Below are positions 23,446 to 35,933 of a DNA stretch of 64,000 nt, one piece after another (the stretch's first letter is position 1; every line of letters begins with the position of its first letter). Origin of the DNA: Talinum fruticosum (Eukaryota > Streptophyta > Magnoliopsida > Caryophyllales > Talinaceae); assembly GCA_021018815.1 (NCBI GenBank), contig JAITYX010000047.1:372001-436000 (forward strand). The letters are read 5' to 3'. The notes below the pieces were generated by a model. That model made no database searches. It worked only from the letters and a program-made list of their open reading frames with translations, and had not been told where the DNA came from. The translations under genes and the position numbers were made by a program.

Positions 23446-25444
23446 TCATATTGCGTACATTAGCCTTTTGCTGTTTAAAATCTCCCTGTCTGACATCACT
23501 GAGACTGACCAAGATCTTGTCCTGCTTCCAAGTGAGGATTTCCTAAGGCTCCTTAAATTTTTGGCCTCTATTCTATGCCGAATTACCCAATAGCACATTG
23601 TTCCTATTGTAGTGGCCATAATTGTCGCTCCTATCATAGTGACACCAATGGCAAGCCATATACCCCTTCTACCCACCACGATGAAGGCCAATGCCAAAAA
23701 TGCCACAGTAATCAGCACACAAGCCAACCACATAAGCTTGTTTATGATGGCCATCATCTGTTTCTTGGCTTTGCTCTCTATGACTACCACTGAGGTTTGA
23801 ACTACCACAACTGCAAGAGACATGAAAAGGGCAACCGAATCAAAAACAAAAAAGATCATAAATGGGACCTGTGGAGCAATTTTTGCTTCTCCAAGAGAAC
23901 TCTCCCTGGGAATGTGATCTAGATCATCAACATATTGTCCCGGGATTGTGAAGATGGCTGCAAAGGCGACGGTGGCTATGAGGACTGCAACCACAGTTGT
24001 GGAATTGATGGCATTGTTGAGGCCCTCGGCATGCATCTTGTTGAGGCGTTTAGCAATTCCTTGAACACGTTTTCTTGTCTGGCGGGTATGTTCTAGTTGA
24101 TAGTGGACTTCGTGTTTTATGTCACTTACTGTCTGTTTTAGTTGGCGAGCAGAGCTGGTTACTGGTGGCTTGATAACTTTGGCACTCTGGACGCCGTGCT
24201 CTTGAAGTATTTCTACAATTTCTGGGTGCATCATTTTCTCGGCTGTGTCAAGGGCAGTTTCACCAGCCCTGTTAACAATTGTTGTATCTGTTCCATTTTC
24301 TGCCAGCAATCTTCTAACAATCTGTATAAGTATTAAACAAGCATCAGCCTCTGGCTCACACTTTCTCTGTAACCTACACAGTTGATTTAGCAATTTAAGG
24401 AAAACACAGGTATACAAGCATGTCTGACAATTATTTTTACTCAGAGTCATGACAAGAACTATCATCTGATTTTTTATGATTTTGATCACAGTTCAAAAGC
24501 AGCACAGAATGTCTTCTGCTCGACACCCATTCTTCTCTGAGAAAAAGGGCCTAAACCTAGAGTTTCTATGAATATCCCAAAATGATAATTTCATGTGCCC
24601 ACAATGCCCACCACAAATCGTGAGAGGATTACGAAAAATGAAAATCAGACCTGAGCCCTACGCTTTCTTGCCGCTACATGCAATGCTGTTTTGCCTTTAG
24701 TATCAACCACATTAATTGAAGAAGGATCTGCTTCAATCAACTCCTCCACCAGTTCAACACTCTGACCCTTCGCTGCCATGTGAAGGGTGGTCTGGCCCTT
24801 CTTATCTGTTCTTGTAGTAAGTGCAGCCTCTTTCTCTAAGAGGGCTTTAACCACAGCCAAATGCCCATTCCTTGCAGCAGCATGCAATGCCGTCTTGCCA
24901 TTACTTCGAGCAATGGTGGCCAGCCCACTTCCAGATTCCAGGAGGAAGTTCACCACTTCAATGTGCCCTTGAGTTGCAGCTGTCTGTAAAGCTGTGGTGT
25001 TGGATGTATCGTAGGTCATCGAGAGATCTTGGTGTTCCTCCATTAAAACTTTCAATATCTCTGCAAAATTTTCATAAACGCCACCAATACTTCAAAAGTT
25101 TTAGCATAAAAAGAAAGTAAACTAAACACAACTTTGCAAATGTAGAGCATACCCAGATCTCCTTGTTTGGCCGCAATGTGAAATGCATCAAACCCATTTT
25201 TCGCCTTGATGCTAGCACCCATGAGATCATAAAACTTGATCATGTCACTGATAACTTCAACTTGCCCATATTCTGCAGCTGAATATAGGGAAGTTTCACC
25301 GGCTTGATTTTGCTTTGTCAACAATTCCTGCAATTCTCTCTCTTCAGTGCCGGTCAATATGTCCATGACTTCAGTTAAATTTCCAGCTCTTGCAGCGGCA
25401 TGGAGTTCAGTATCATCCCTCTTTCCTGTCAACTGCTTTGTCAT
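23446..25444 (-). CDS. Ankyrin-repeat protein with PGG membrane domain (ITN1/At5g02620 type)
   Basis: Three exons, 25444-25153, 25060-24651 and 24321-23446, join in frame to 525 residues with no break. The N-terminus KQLTGKRDDTELHAAARAGN opens about eight ankyrin repeats (for example NGKTALHAAARNGHLAVVK, KKGQTTLHMAAKGQ, KGKTALHVAARK). These are followed by a linker (VHYQLEHTRQTRKRVQGI) and a PGG domain with four hydrophobic helices, including NSTTVVAVLIATVAFAAIF and FMIFFVFDSVALFMSLAVV. Plant proteins of this shape sit in the plasma or inner membranes, and the ITN1 relative affects salt response; the function here is inferred. A leader ATG about 37 bases upstream (near 25481) is out of frame by one base in a region with an A5 run, so the true N-terminus could be about 12 residues longer. 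Confidence 0.93.
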
Positions 25445-27043
25445 CTTCTTTTTGGGTGCATGTGGCTGGCTTTGGGTTCATGAATTCTGAATCTCCATAT
25501 TGGTCAAATTTCCCTAACGTCACCCAAAATTAATAATGTGTCTTACTGTGTCTAATTCTTCAGTCTTCTCCTACAAACCTCAACTAAATCAGTATTTTCC
25601 TAAATAAAAGTGTAAGGAATGAAATTCAGGAATTTATATCCCAAGTCCATTTCTTGGTATGATTTGTCTTGAAAACCCCTTAGCCAATCATTGTTTCGTT
25701 AAGGATAAAAAAGATGAATTTTTTTAACTTTGGGGATTTATCTGATTTCTATATTTGGATCATGAAAGTGATGAAACCCACTACTAGACATCAGGATTTA
25801 TTAAATTTCCAGATGGGTTACAACTAAAAAGATGCAATCACATAGCCAAAAAGTGTAAAAGACAGGAATGAGAGAGAAAGAGAGTTACCTGCACATGAAG
25901 TAAACAGTTTCTCTATTATTCTTCTCCATCTAAAGCCAAAAACCTAATTATCTGAGAGTTGCTTAACTAAGGAACTCCAGTGAATGTCCAGTGGTGGGTA
26001 ATGCAGGCAACTGTAAGGCTAGTTCTACAGCCCTTAGCTTGAACACCACTGCATCCAGGCCTTATTACCACTTCCAATTATTACTCCTGAAAGTTCATAG
26101 GTTTTCCAGGGATCCCAGAAAAGAAAAAGGAATCGGTTCAGCTCAGAGCAATTCTGTTCTCCCAACGGAGGACCCAATTTGCTGTCGTTCAGTGCTACTT
26201 AATTTAGCTTAATTGCCATTTTCATATTAATAATGGAAGTAGCGACCGTCTATTGAATAAATACTGAAAATGATAGGGGCATTAGTTGCTTATGCTGACT
26301 ATTGACTTTTAAGCATAAAGAAAGGGACACTGATTAAGCAAATGTTTCACCTGTCACATTTTCATCGTTCTTGCTTTAATAATAAGATGACAGTCAGATA
26401 AAAGATCAGATTACTCTTAAGCTGATGCATAAAAAAACAAAAGTAGCAACTTCTGTTTTCTGAAAAGTCAATTATGCTGAAATTTTTGCTATATGTTTAG
26501 ACAATAATCAAGGGCTAATGAAGAACATTATACCCTGATGAGGATTATAACCATGGAATTCAACAGAAAGACAATAGTATGATTGTTTTACATAAAAATT
26601 TGTGCAAGAGACAAATTGTCCTAAAACAAGTTTTTATTATCAAATTTGGGACTAACTGATCTTTTCTAGGAACATTTATCCTATGCCTGTTGGTTTACTG
26701 AAGCATAGTCAAAGGTCAATAGCAAAACGTACGCATAGATAAAAGTCTGCATGCTCTAATAAATCTGTTAGTTAAACGTCACAAAGAAATTACTATTAAG
26801 ACATATCTTATACTCAGAGTAACTACTCAAAGATGGAACAACCTTCTTTCCAAGTCCAACAACCAAAACCTAACTGGTGGCCGAGGGCTCTCCACCCACG
26901 CCCTTACCAATCAATATCCGATTCTGAAAATTGGAAACTTTAATTGAAGCCCATTGCTTCTCTCCACTGATAAAGACTTATTAGGCTATTAGCTATAGAG
27001 TGTAAGAATGAAGTAGAAAGCGTACAATCAGTGCAACAGCAAA
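25445..27043. other. Intergenic: ankyrin gene leader and NMD3 3' region
   Basis: A possible 5' UTR exon end for the ankyrin gene lies at about 25889 ('catgtgcag|gtaact', minus strand), with acceptor 'ggagattcag' near 25485. The rest is AT-rich with no gene seen. The right end should hold the NMD3 3' UTR. Confidence 0.4.
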
Positions 27044-28575
27044 TCATTCGTCTGTATCATCATCTTCATCGCTTATATCAAGATCAGCAAGCACTTCATC
27101 CAACGGAATAGAAGGCATCTCTTCACCATCAATCACGGATTCTGATTCATCAGATGGTTGATACTCCTTGTTGCGGTACAATGATATGTTGAACCTTAAT
27201 GCAGGGTTATCTTCCAAGTCTCTCAAGAATTCTTCATACTCATTCTCCCTCTTATCTTTGTCAACTCTACCTTTAGGGTGATCATCTGCCTCCATGTTAA
27301 GGGATTTAAGCTTCCAACAGCGGGGCTTCCCCCTTTTCTTTCTCGCTTTTCTTCATAACTCTTCTTGATCAAGATTGCTTCAGGAAGGACTAGTCCGTTA
27401 TGTTTATCCAATTCGGAGTCATTGAGGTTTGCCCCAAAGAGATCATATCCAAGGGCGTAATCTCCAGGACTCAAAAGATGGCCCAGGTGTGTCCTGATGT
27501 GGAACATAGTGTCATTCTTTCCAAAATCTGACACACGAGCTACTTGGACATCCGCCAAAGCATACCTTGATCCAGCAACATGAACTTCAGGGGCCACATT
27601 ATCAACATCTAAGACGATATATTCCACAAGCCGCCTACTAGAAAGCAGGCTGGAGAAAGGTGACCTCCAGTACTGATCAGCATCTAAGAAACAATATCTC
27701 AGCGAGTTAGGGTCCAGTAACACTAGGTTGCTGCTCACTTTAATGCAAGTCACAAGGGGGCCCAAATTCCCCAAGCTAGTGGCCACTTTGGGAGGAAGAC
27801 AGATTAGGTCTTCACGACAGATGGGGCAAATCTCAACAGAGAAAGTGTACTTGTAGTTGAAATTGTTGCTCTTGGGATCATGGGAGACTAGTTCTTTGTC
27901 ATTGCGAGTCTTGACAGGTGCGGATTTTCCCACAAACTCGACAAATTTGACACCGTGACTTCTGTTGGAGAAGAAGAAATCAATACCATGGTCGGTCTCT
28001 TTAATCCTGATCGCTTGAGCTGCAGCATCATTCTTAAGCATAAGCTGTTCGAGATAGAAGAAAGTCCTACGATGAGAAACATGCTGCCGAAGTTGAACTG
28101 ATGCCACCCATTGATCAGGATTTGACTGTAGTCTAGAACAATTCTGACACATCTGATATTGGATGACATACTGAACAACGTATGATTGCTCTAAGACTGC
28201 CCCATGAATAACTTCTTTCTGGACTCTGAGTTTAACTTTGATCCTCTTAGAGTGTGGTTCAGTCCATAGAAATTCAGCATGCACCAACGTGACTTTGGCT
28301 TTATCCAAGTTGAGCCTCTTCAAGCAGAATGTTAGGAGTTCGTTTGATTCTAGCTGGGCTCTAATCTGAGTCTTGGGCGGCTGCAAGTAAGTCTCACAAT
28401 CAGGGCAAAATAAGACAGTCACATGCTTCATCAACTCTTCAGTAATGTCAACTTCTAAACGCAGACACCTCAAACACATGTTGGCAGCATTCGGTTGCAT
28501 AGCTACCCCACATTTGCAGCAGAGGACTGTGCCAATGGTCTGTCGTACAAAAAACATGCCAGCTTCTTCAGCCAT
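27044..28575 (-). CDS. NMD3: 60S ribosomal export protein NMD3, one frameshift
   Basis: A single coding exon starting MAEEAGMFFVRQTIGTVLCC. NMD3 binds the nascent 60S subunit and carries it out of the nucleus through CRM1. The conserved N-terminal Cys pairs are visible: VLCCKCGV, MCLRCL, LFCPDCETY and MCQNCSRL, with EICPICREDL later. These are the zinc sites of the family. The C-terminus is acidic (DISDEDDDTDE), as expected of its shuttling-signal region. The frame breaks at a C5T4 junction (27329-27337; A4G5 on the coding strand), where one A or G is missing. Adding it links KSYEEKRERK to KPRCWKLKSLNMEADDH and gives 510 residues, close to the usual length. As written, the frame runs on for about 40 unrelated residues and stops. 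Confidence 0.95.
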
Positions 28576-29878
28576 TGCTACAGCTAAACCTGAATGGAGT
28601 CAAGCTCATTATCAGTGCCATAGACTCAAGCCTCAGTAACATACATGGAAAACAAACAAACAAAAAGAATCCTTCCAGCCTTCTGGGGCCGCTGCCAAAA
28701 GTCAAATATTTAACGGTAAAGCTCCAGACTTTTGAAAGCAGGACTCGTACAGGAAACTAAATCAACCCCAAATCCCCTAACCACCTAAAAACAAATAAGG
28801 ACATGCAATGAGCTGTAGGACTGGTCAATTTTGCCAAAGATCAGTACATTGAAAGCAGGCACTTGGATCACCTACAGTGTCTCACACGAAATTCATAAAC
28901 AGAATCAAAACTTTCTCGTATCTTTGCTACTTAAAATAAAAAACAAACCCAAAAAAAGTAATTTATCAATGCCAAGACAGCATAAACCTGTAAAGAAAAC
29001 GATGCTAATAGGCAATGCATGTGAAGAAATTCCCCAGGTTTTTCTCACCCAATCAGAATTATGGACAGACAACAACACAAACGCAAAACATAAGGACCTT
29101 TATGTAGAATAAAACAAAAGAAAATAAGGGAGGGGAATGAGATAAAGATGAAGTCTTTTCAGATATGAAAGTAGAGGATCTTCATCATCAAATTGGAGGA
29201 AGGCCGGTTGGCTAACTATTCATCTAGTTCCAAGATACTAACCGGCCAAGTAATCTAATTTCCAAATTCATCATGACTGAATGACTGTGAAATCCAAGTC
29301 TACCAATAAATTTTCCGGAGCGAAAATTTCCTCAAAGATGAGATGATGGAAGGCAATAAAGTATAAATTCCAAATTCTAATTGAGAGAGACAGGGATGGA
29401 TAGGGAAAATACGAACCAGAATTTCAGCCGCTAACACTACCAACAGAGAAAGTGCAAAGAGCCGGGGGGCGGGGAGAGGGAGAATTTGTGGGTGGCGGTG
29501 GCGGGACGGTCCGGAATTGGCGGCAGTGTTTAGGAGAACACTGTGATCACCATCAACTTCGGTTCGATGGCGAAGGAATATATATATATATACTATTTTG
29601 TAAAGAATTTTATCTAATTAAGTTATATATATGGTAAAAATTTATCCAATATTCTCTTCTTCAAATACAATCTTTTTAGTTTTCTAATTAAAATCAAACT
29701 CTCTACATAATACCTAAAATTATGTGAAAAAATAATTATATTTTTTATTTTTTTGATTAAAGTTGTCTAATTAGATCCCATTGTTGAGCCTCTTTTGTTG
29801 ATAATTCTCCTCCAAAAAACACTACCCATGAAAAATCTAGTAAAACATTATAGCTATGTTCCCTTTTTAAAAAAACCA

Positions 29879-29882
29879 TTAC

Positions 29883-29937
<55 letters not shown>

Positions 29938-29951
29938 GTTATTATTATTAT
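29879..29951. repeat. (ATT)n microsatellite
   Basis: About 24 units of ATT with one 'ttgtt' interruption near 29937. A smaller (ATT) run occurs near 30341-30359. Confidence 0.95.
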
Positions 29952-30489
29952 TTCGCTTCACAATTTCTCTCAAGTTGGTCTGCTATTAAGGACATATCTC
30001 AATATTGCATTGTTATTGTTCTTATTACTATTATAGTGGACCTTATAGATGTTAATTCATATATATCGAAAATAATTTTTAATTGCATCTATAAAAATTG
30101 TTAATTAATTGGATTGCATTTGAAGTTAGATTGAGTTCCATTAGAATCTAACGTATTAAAAATTATAAATTTTAAAGATCGAATCATAACAATTAATCAT
30201 GAATTGAGCCAATTTCATTAAGGATTGAATTGGATCGATTTTGACCATTCTAACAAAAAAAAAAGCATATTTATAAATACCCTCATCTCACAATTATGCT
30301 TTGTTGGGACCAAATACATGAAAAATCATATTCACAACATTAATTATTATTATTATTATTGGTCGTTAGTTATGTGACGATAATTAAACTAATCTAATAT
30401 AAAGGTGCATCTTTTCCATAAGGTTAGCTTTTGTAGAGTCCTATTTGATCCAATATGGTTGATAAGCCTAATGATTCAATATAGTTGAT

Positions 30490-30875
30490 AAGTTAGGGGC
30501 AGGCTCAGCTCGATCAAAATTTGGTTTAGACTCAAGTCAAATCAAGCTCAAGCTGAGTTCAAACTAGCTCGAAGTATACCGAGTTGAACCCTCAACAAGG
30601 CTCGGCTCAACTCGTTTTGGCTCGATTTAGACTAAAGTAATTCGTTTTTCCTAAAAATACTTGTGTGGAGAGTATAAAATTACCATTAAAATTACCAAAA
30701 TTTCATTCAACCCCTTATTTATTGATCTAATACATATAGAATTTAACTTTAATTATAACTTTGGATTAGAAAATTTTAAAACAAATAAAAATATCGAGCC
30801 GAGCTCGAACTTGAGCCTTCTTAAACAAACCCGAGCCTAAACTCCTTGGTGAGCTTCGAGGCGAGCCACCATAAC
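30490..30875. mobile_element. Decayed element with GAGCTC/GGCTCG repeats
   Basis: Both ends are rich in 'gctcagctcg', 'gagctcgaa' and 'ggctcg' words in opposite orientation ('aggctcagctcgatc' at the left, 'gagcttcgaggcgagcc' at the right), with an AT-rich middle. Many plant genomes carry non-autonomous DNA elements with such ends. I cannot define the exact termini or a target-site duplication. Confidence 0.4.
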
Positions 30876-32093
30876 CGTAAATTTCTGCCACCTTCTAAAG
30901 TTTTGATGAACACTTTCCATTAAAAAAATGGTTAATTCTAAATAGTATCTTAGCCCCTTACTGATAAGTTGATAACATATGTTGGGCTATTGATTTCCTT
31001 ATGTGAAACCAGGAAAGTCGGATGAATCTGTAAATTGTTCAAGAATGAAGAGGTTAACTAGATGAATATAGCCAACAGACATTGCTGAAAGATTCACATG
31101 TCTGGAATTAATCTCACATAAATATGAAAATGACGGTCGTGAACGTACGGGAAACTTCACACTATATGACAAGGACCTAGCTAGCATCTGTCCCAATACC
31201 TAATATCCTGCTCTTTAATCAGCCAGACAAGCATATATCCCAAATTAAACAACTATACTCAAATCTTTGCATGCATGCAAATGCACTCATCGGAATCGAT
31301 AGAGTCCGGCACTATCGATGTCCACAGCAAACGTCATAAAAACTTCAGCAAAATTTTTATATCGGTTTGTATTGGCCAACTCGAGATTAAATTACACTGA
31401 AAATTCAAAACAATTTTATCGAGATACTTAAAGTTGTCCAGAGGAAGACTTGTGTCTAAGTTTTCTTGAGTCTTTATGGCAGTACAAGCCATAGAGGATC
31501 ACAATGCTGTCACGAAAGATACTATCCATTGACATATGCAGAGAGAAATAAATTCTCTATCTCTCTCTGCCCTTTTACAGCGTGAATGCTCTGGCAGGCA
31601 AGTCTAAATTCAATACCAGTACTTGCATGCACTAACTAAGAGCAACCAACTCTATGTGCCTACATTTATTATACACTACCATGAGTAGCTAGTATTCAAC
31701 AATTACTTCAACTTTCCCCAGAAAATGTAAAATATCATGTCAGAAAGCAATATAGCATGAGGAATTTGCATCTAATTGATATTAATAATTCTTTAGTTTG
31801 TGGTTTTTGAAGAAATTGAAAACAAAATCGTGTTACAAAATATAATACTGCGAAATTGGCAGTTGCCTCACCTTGAAATAGTAAATAGTCTTTGAAGCCT
31901 GGGACGCCTTTATCTGACAACCAACCCTTAATTTGGGATTCAACAAATAATGAACAACATTCAATACAAATAAAAATTACAATATTAATAATAATGAGAA
32001 TTAATAATAAGAGCCCAATGTGGTAATGAAGTTTCCCAAAAATAAAAAGAAAGAATATTCCCAAAGAAAAAAAAATTATACTGTTATGGGTAC

Positions 32094-33487
32094 CTAAAAG
32101 AGCAAGGGCAGTTTGAAGGTGGCAGGGTCTTGATTTTGGATCCAACCAAACCTCTCCAAGTAGGGATTAGCCAAAGTCTTAGGAGGGTATTCACTAATGC
32201 AGTCCTTCCAGGCATTCTCACAGGGGCCATCCAAGTCTCTGACAACCTCCCACAGGCAACTGTTACACTTAAACCCTGCCCCAAAGCTTATCATCAGCAC
32301 CCTATCCCCTCTCTTGAGCCTCTTCTTGGCCTCCATGTACCCCAAAACATACCACAAGCTACTCGCGGATGTGTTCCCGAACCGGTGTAGGGTCATCCTG
32401 GCCGGCTCCACGTCGTACTCGTTCAACTTGAGGTTCTCCTTTAGACCATCGATCACGGCCTTTCCTCCCGTGTGGAGGCAAAGTGGTCTACCCCAGCCTT
32501 AAAGTTAATGCCGGGTTTATTAGCCCCTCCCTTGTTTGGCCCGGAAATGAGTCTCCGGGCCATAACAACCATCACAAATCGAGCCAGCTCAACAATGGGC
32601 ACGATCCTAGGGGCCAACTCCTTGAGATTATCAGCCAATGCTCTTGCCGCGGCCTTAGGGAGGCTCTTGCTGAGGTGGAATCCTAGCCTGCCCTCGGAGT
32701 CCTCCATCTGCTTGCAACACTCGTAGGAGTCGTCAGTGGCCCCGTGGTGGGTCCGTACCAGGCACTTGAGCTTAAACATGGCTCGGTTACGTAGGGCCCA
32801 CTTGTTAGTCATCAGAATGGCACACCCACCGGACCTAAAGAGGCAGTTAGACAAGATCATGGACCGGTCCTTGCCCGAATACCAATTTGGGCTCAGTGAT
32901 TCTGACGTAACAACCAAGGCAAACTTTTCCTTTTCGTGCTTGAAAATACTTTGGACCGCATTGATGGAAATTAAACTCGCACTACATCCCATCCCACTCA
33001 GATTATAGACCTTGATATCTTCCCTCATTTTGTAATGGTTCACTATCCTTGAGGCCAAGGATGGGACCGACGCAAACATCGACACATTGACCACCAAAAT
33101 GTCGATCTCTTGAGCCGAGACACCGGCCTTAGAGAGGACTCTTTGGACGCTATCTTGGAAGAACTCGTCCATCTCGGAACAAGAGTCGTCCAATGTAGGG
33201 CTTTCTTCACGTCCCATAAGGACATTCCTTGGCCCGTAAGTATGCTCCCCAATGCCCGAGCTGACAATGGCTTTGAGGAGGAACTTGTACTCGTTGAGCC
33301 CCAACTTCTGGTTCCGGGCTATGACCTCGCCGGAGACTTGGGTGTTGATCTTCCTGTCATCGGTGGCTTTGTAGCATTCGTAGTCCAAAATGTAGCAGGA
33401 CTGGTGCCTGCCCACATTGGCCCATTTTAACAAGAGGAAGAGGAGATATAGAAACGGAAAGAGAAGTACTAACATGGAGAACCCCAT
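32094..33487 (-). CDS. KCS: 3-ketoacyl-CoA synthase, KCS3/KCS12-like, one frameshift
   Basis: A single exon; the start chosen is [20 protein letters not shown], a membrane anchor, because the frame upstream is only translated CT-rich leader. The enzyme condenses malonyl-CoA with acyl-CoA in very-long-chain fatty acid elongation in the ER. Visible marks: [28 protein letters not shown], the catalytic Cys in [32 protein letters not shown], the catalytic Asn in [14 protein letters not shown] and the C-terminal [20 protein letters not shown]. The catalytic His lies at the break: as written the frame reads [11 protein letters not shown] and stops. One added base in the T3 run (AAA at 32480-32482 on the plus strand) gives the family [13 protein letters not shown] and 464 residues in all. 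The KCS3/12/19 clade is suggested by SLSPNWYSG and [11 protein letters not shown]. Confidence 0.93.
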
Positions 33488-35933
33488 TTGAGGAGGAGGA
33501 CTGAGGGGGAGAGAGAGGGGGAGAGAGAGAGAGAGAGAGCAGAGGGACAAATTTTGAAGTTTGGACTTAAAAAGCCAGAGGGACGGGAGGGACTTAAATC
33601 AAGAGAAGGGAAACTTCCATGGTATATAGTAAAGTAGTATAAATGTATAATTGACCCCTACTCCTAACTTCTACCAACTAATTATGGATAGGGTTGCAAC
33701 TGTATTTTTCTCTTCTTTTTTTCTTCTCTCTTTTTGAATTTTGGTTGGGCAATTAAAAAGAGGTCTGAACATGTGGTCGAAAAATCAAGAGGTACTGGAA
33801 ACGATAGGCAGGAACTGTACATGTAGGGACATCCATTGTTTTATTGAAGTAGAAAAAATTCCTCAATTTAAAAAAAAAACAAGAAAATTAAGGGTAATAT
33901 TGGATATTGTCATAAAGTGGAGAATAATTCCACAACTAGTCATGCATGGATTATACCAAACTTACAAATGCCTTGCCATGGTAATCCGAATAATTAGTAG
34001 ATTTTGTTTTTATCATTAAAGTAGAGGCCCGGATAAAAACCTTGTAGCAATTACAAGAAAAAAACAATGAGTTAAGGATCCAACATATAAAGATTATTGA
34101 AACATTGAACAACCTTAACTCCTCTCATAAATTGATCTATCGTCTTACCCCGAACTTAATACGAAAAAGGGGTAAATTCTATTTTTCCGTTCTAGGGACA
34201 ATGTTGTCTTTCTCTTGCTCTGCCTATCCTCCTACTTATTATTCTGATTGACCACACAAAAAAAAAAAAATCTTTCCTGACCCTGTTTAGTAGCCACACT
34301 ACTACATAGAAAGTAGATCGACTCGATGAAGATTACTAATTGAATTTTCCCTCTCGATTGGTTTTAACCAGAGAAAAGTATAATAATTAGTGAAAAATAA
34401 TCTTGATCACATGTACATAGCTAAATGCTAGCTGTATTTGTCCATGGAAAAGGTATACTACGTACACAATAAAGCCAATCAAAGGGGGACACCACACCAT
34501 GCATATATATTTTTCAATTTTTATTTATTTTTTGGGTGAGAGAGGAGCGAATTAAATAGAAACATTATTCGAGTTGTTGCCAAATTAGTGGTAACAAAGG
34601 GTGGAAAAAGTAAATAAGAAAAGCAGGCTGGCTGGCTTCTGGTTGGTTTTCGTCTCTTAATGCCATGCAAATGCAATGTGGTCTACCAAACCCTCATTAA
34701 ATGAAAAGTGGGGGTGGGGAAGGGGGTGGGGGTGGGGGTGGGGGTGGATGGATATACGCCTTTAATGATTTCAATTTAGCAGACGATAGATAGGATGAAA
34801 AGATAACTCATCAAACCTTTTAACTTCTTTTTTCCTCTTTTCTGGAAGATGTATGGCCAGTCAGTGACAGTAATTTTGATCAGGTCAAAATGTCCAGCTA
34901 CTGTAAATTTGTAACTGCTGCAGTAATTGGAAGAATGCACGGAGAATTAAGGGTCGGGGGTTATCTGCTTAGGTAGTCTGGTCGATGTCATATGAAATTA
35001 GGTTATGGGTAGGCTGAGCACCTTCAACGGTGAAATCATCTCATTTGAATGAAACATTATAAGATACACTAATAAGAATTTGATATGTTTCTATTTCTTT
35101 TTGAATGTTGATGAGCATTTATTGGCATATTGATAAATCTTTCGGTAATTCATATATATAAATATGCTGAGTGCAGGTAGATTAGCACGTAAATTAGCAC
35201 TAAGTTGATGTATAACAGTCCCGGGATGATAATATAAATATTCTCATATGACAGACTAGAATTCATATGTGTATTAGGTTAATGACAAAGACAATTTGAA
35301 AAGGCAAAATTTATAGTATAAATCCATCAACAATATTCCTCATTTTTGGTTAGTTATCTAAAATAAGCCAGACTAACCACTAATTAGCTTAAATACCTCT
35401 TAATTAACTTAGCTCATGGTCGGTCCCATTTGGGGTAGATAACCAAAGTTTAGGCCCAACCCTATCACAGCTTGATTTCCCATATTAGAAGCTGGGCCCG
35501 GATAAGCTCCATGTCAACCAACCGCCATACAACAGCATTCAGTATATATTGTCTACTCTATATTAACATGGATCATAGTGTGACACTTGAGGGTGTATTT
35601 GGTTGGTTACAAAATATTTTTTAAAAAATAATTTCTTTTATTGGGCGAGGAAAATATTTTCTATTTAAAAAAACAACACATGATCTTTTGGATACAGGTG
35701 ACTAAATACAAGAAGAAAAATTGATGTCAAACGTCAAGTGTACTAAATTTATTATATCAACACTTAAATAATATAAAAATACCATCACCTTACTCTTAAA
35801 ATTAGTACAAACCCTAATCTATTAAATTAAAAAAAAATAAAATGATAACTTTATCAAGCTTCATACAAATTACGTACCCCCATGCCCATCTTTATCTTTT
35901 CCCCGGAGATGACGGACAAAGTGACGGACGTAT
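33488..35933. other. KCS leader and intergenic DNA, no gene recognised
   Basis: The KCS 5' leader is CT-rich on its own strand (GA runs at 33508-33540, plus strand). Further right the DNA is AT-rich, with a G-rich tract at 34708-34747 listed separately. No open frame resembles a protein. Confidence 0.45.
34708..34747 (+). repeat. GGGGGT-type G-rich tract
   Basis: Near-perfect repeats of 'gggggt' ('gggggtggggaaggg' then four GGGGGT units) give more than six G runs of four or five. By sequence this is a strong G-quadruplex candidate. It lies about 1.2 kb upstream of the KCS start and 1.2 kb downstream of the EXO70 stop. Confidence 0.8.

Larger units (their letters stand above)
28576..32093. 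other. Intergenic: NMD3 leader, microsatellite, repeat remnant
   Basis: On the minus strand an acceptor-like 'actccattcag' lies just before the NMD3 ATG. A GC-rich patch at 29455-29530 probably belongs to the NMD3 5' UTR exon, so the leader is likely spliced. Further right are the ATT microsatellite and the GAGCTC-rich remnant listed separately. No other gene is recognised. The region at 31400-32090 shows nothing beyond AT-rich DNA and the KCS 3' side. Confidence 0.45.

Noticed and set aside
29452..29637. Gly-rich plus-strand open frame
   Set aside because: It covers the GC-rich leader of NMD3 on the opposite strand and runs into an AT repeat; no family resemblance.
29795..29989. Open frame with a long leucine run
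   Set aside because: It is simply the translated ATT microsatellite.
32130..33430. Plus-strand open frames across the KCS gene
   Set aside because: Shadows of the minus-strand KCS coding region; they match no protein.
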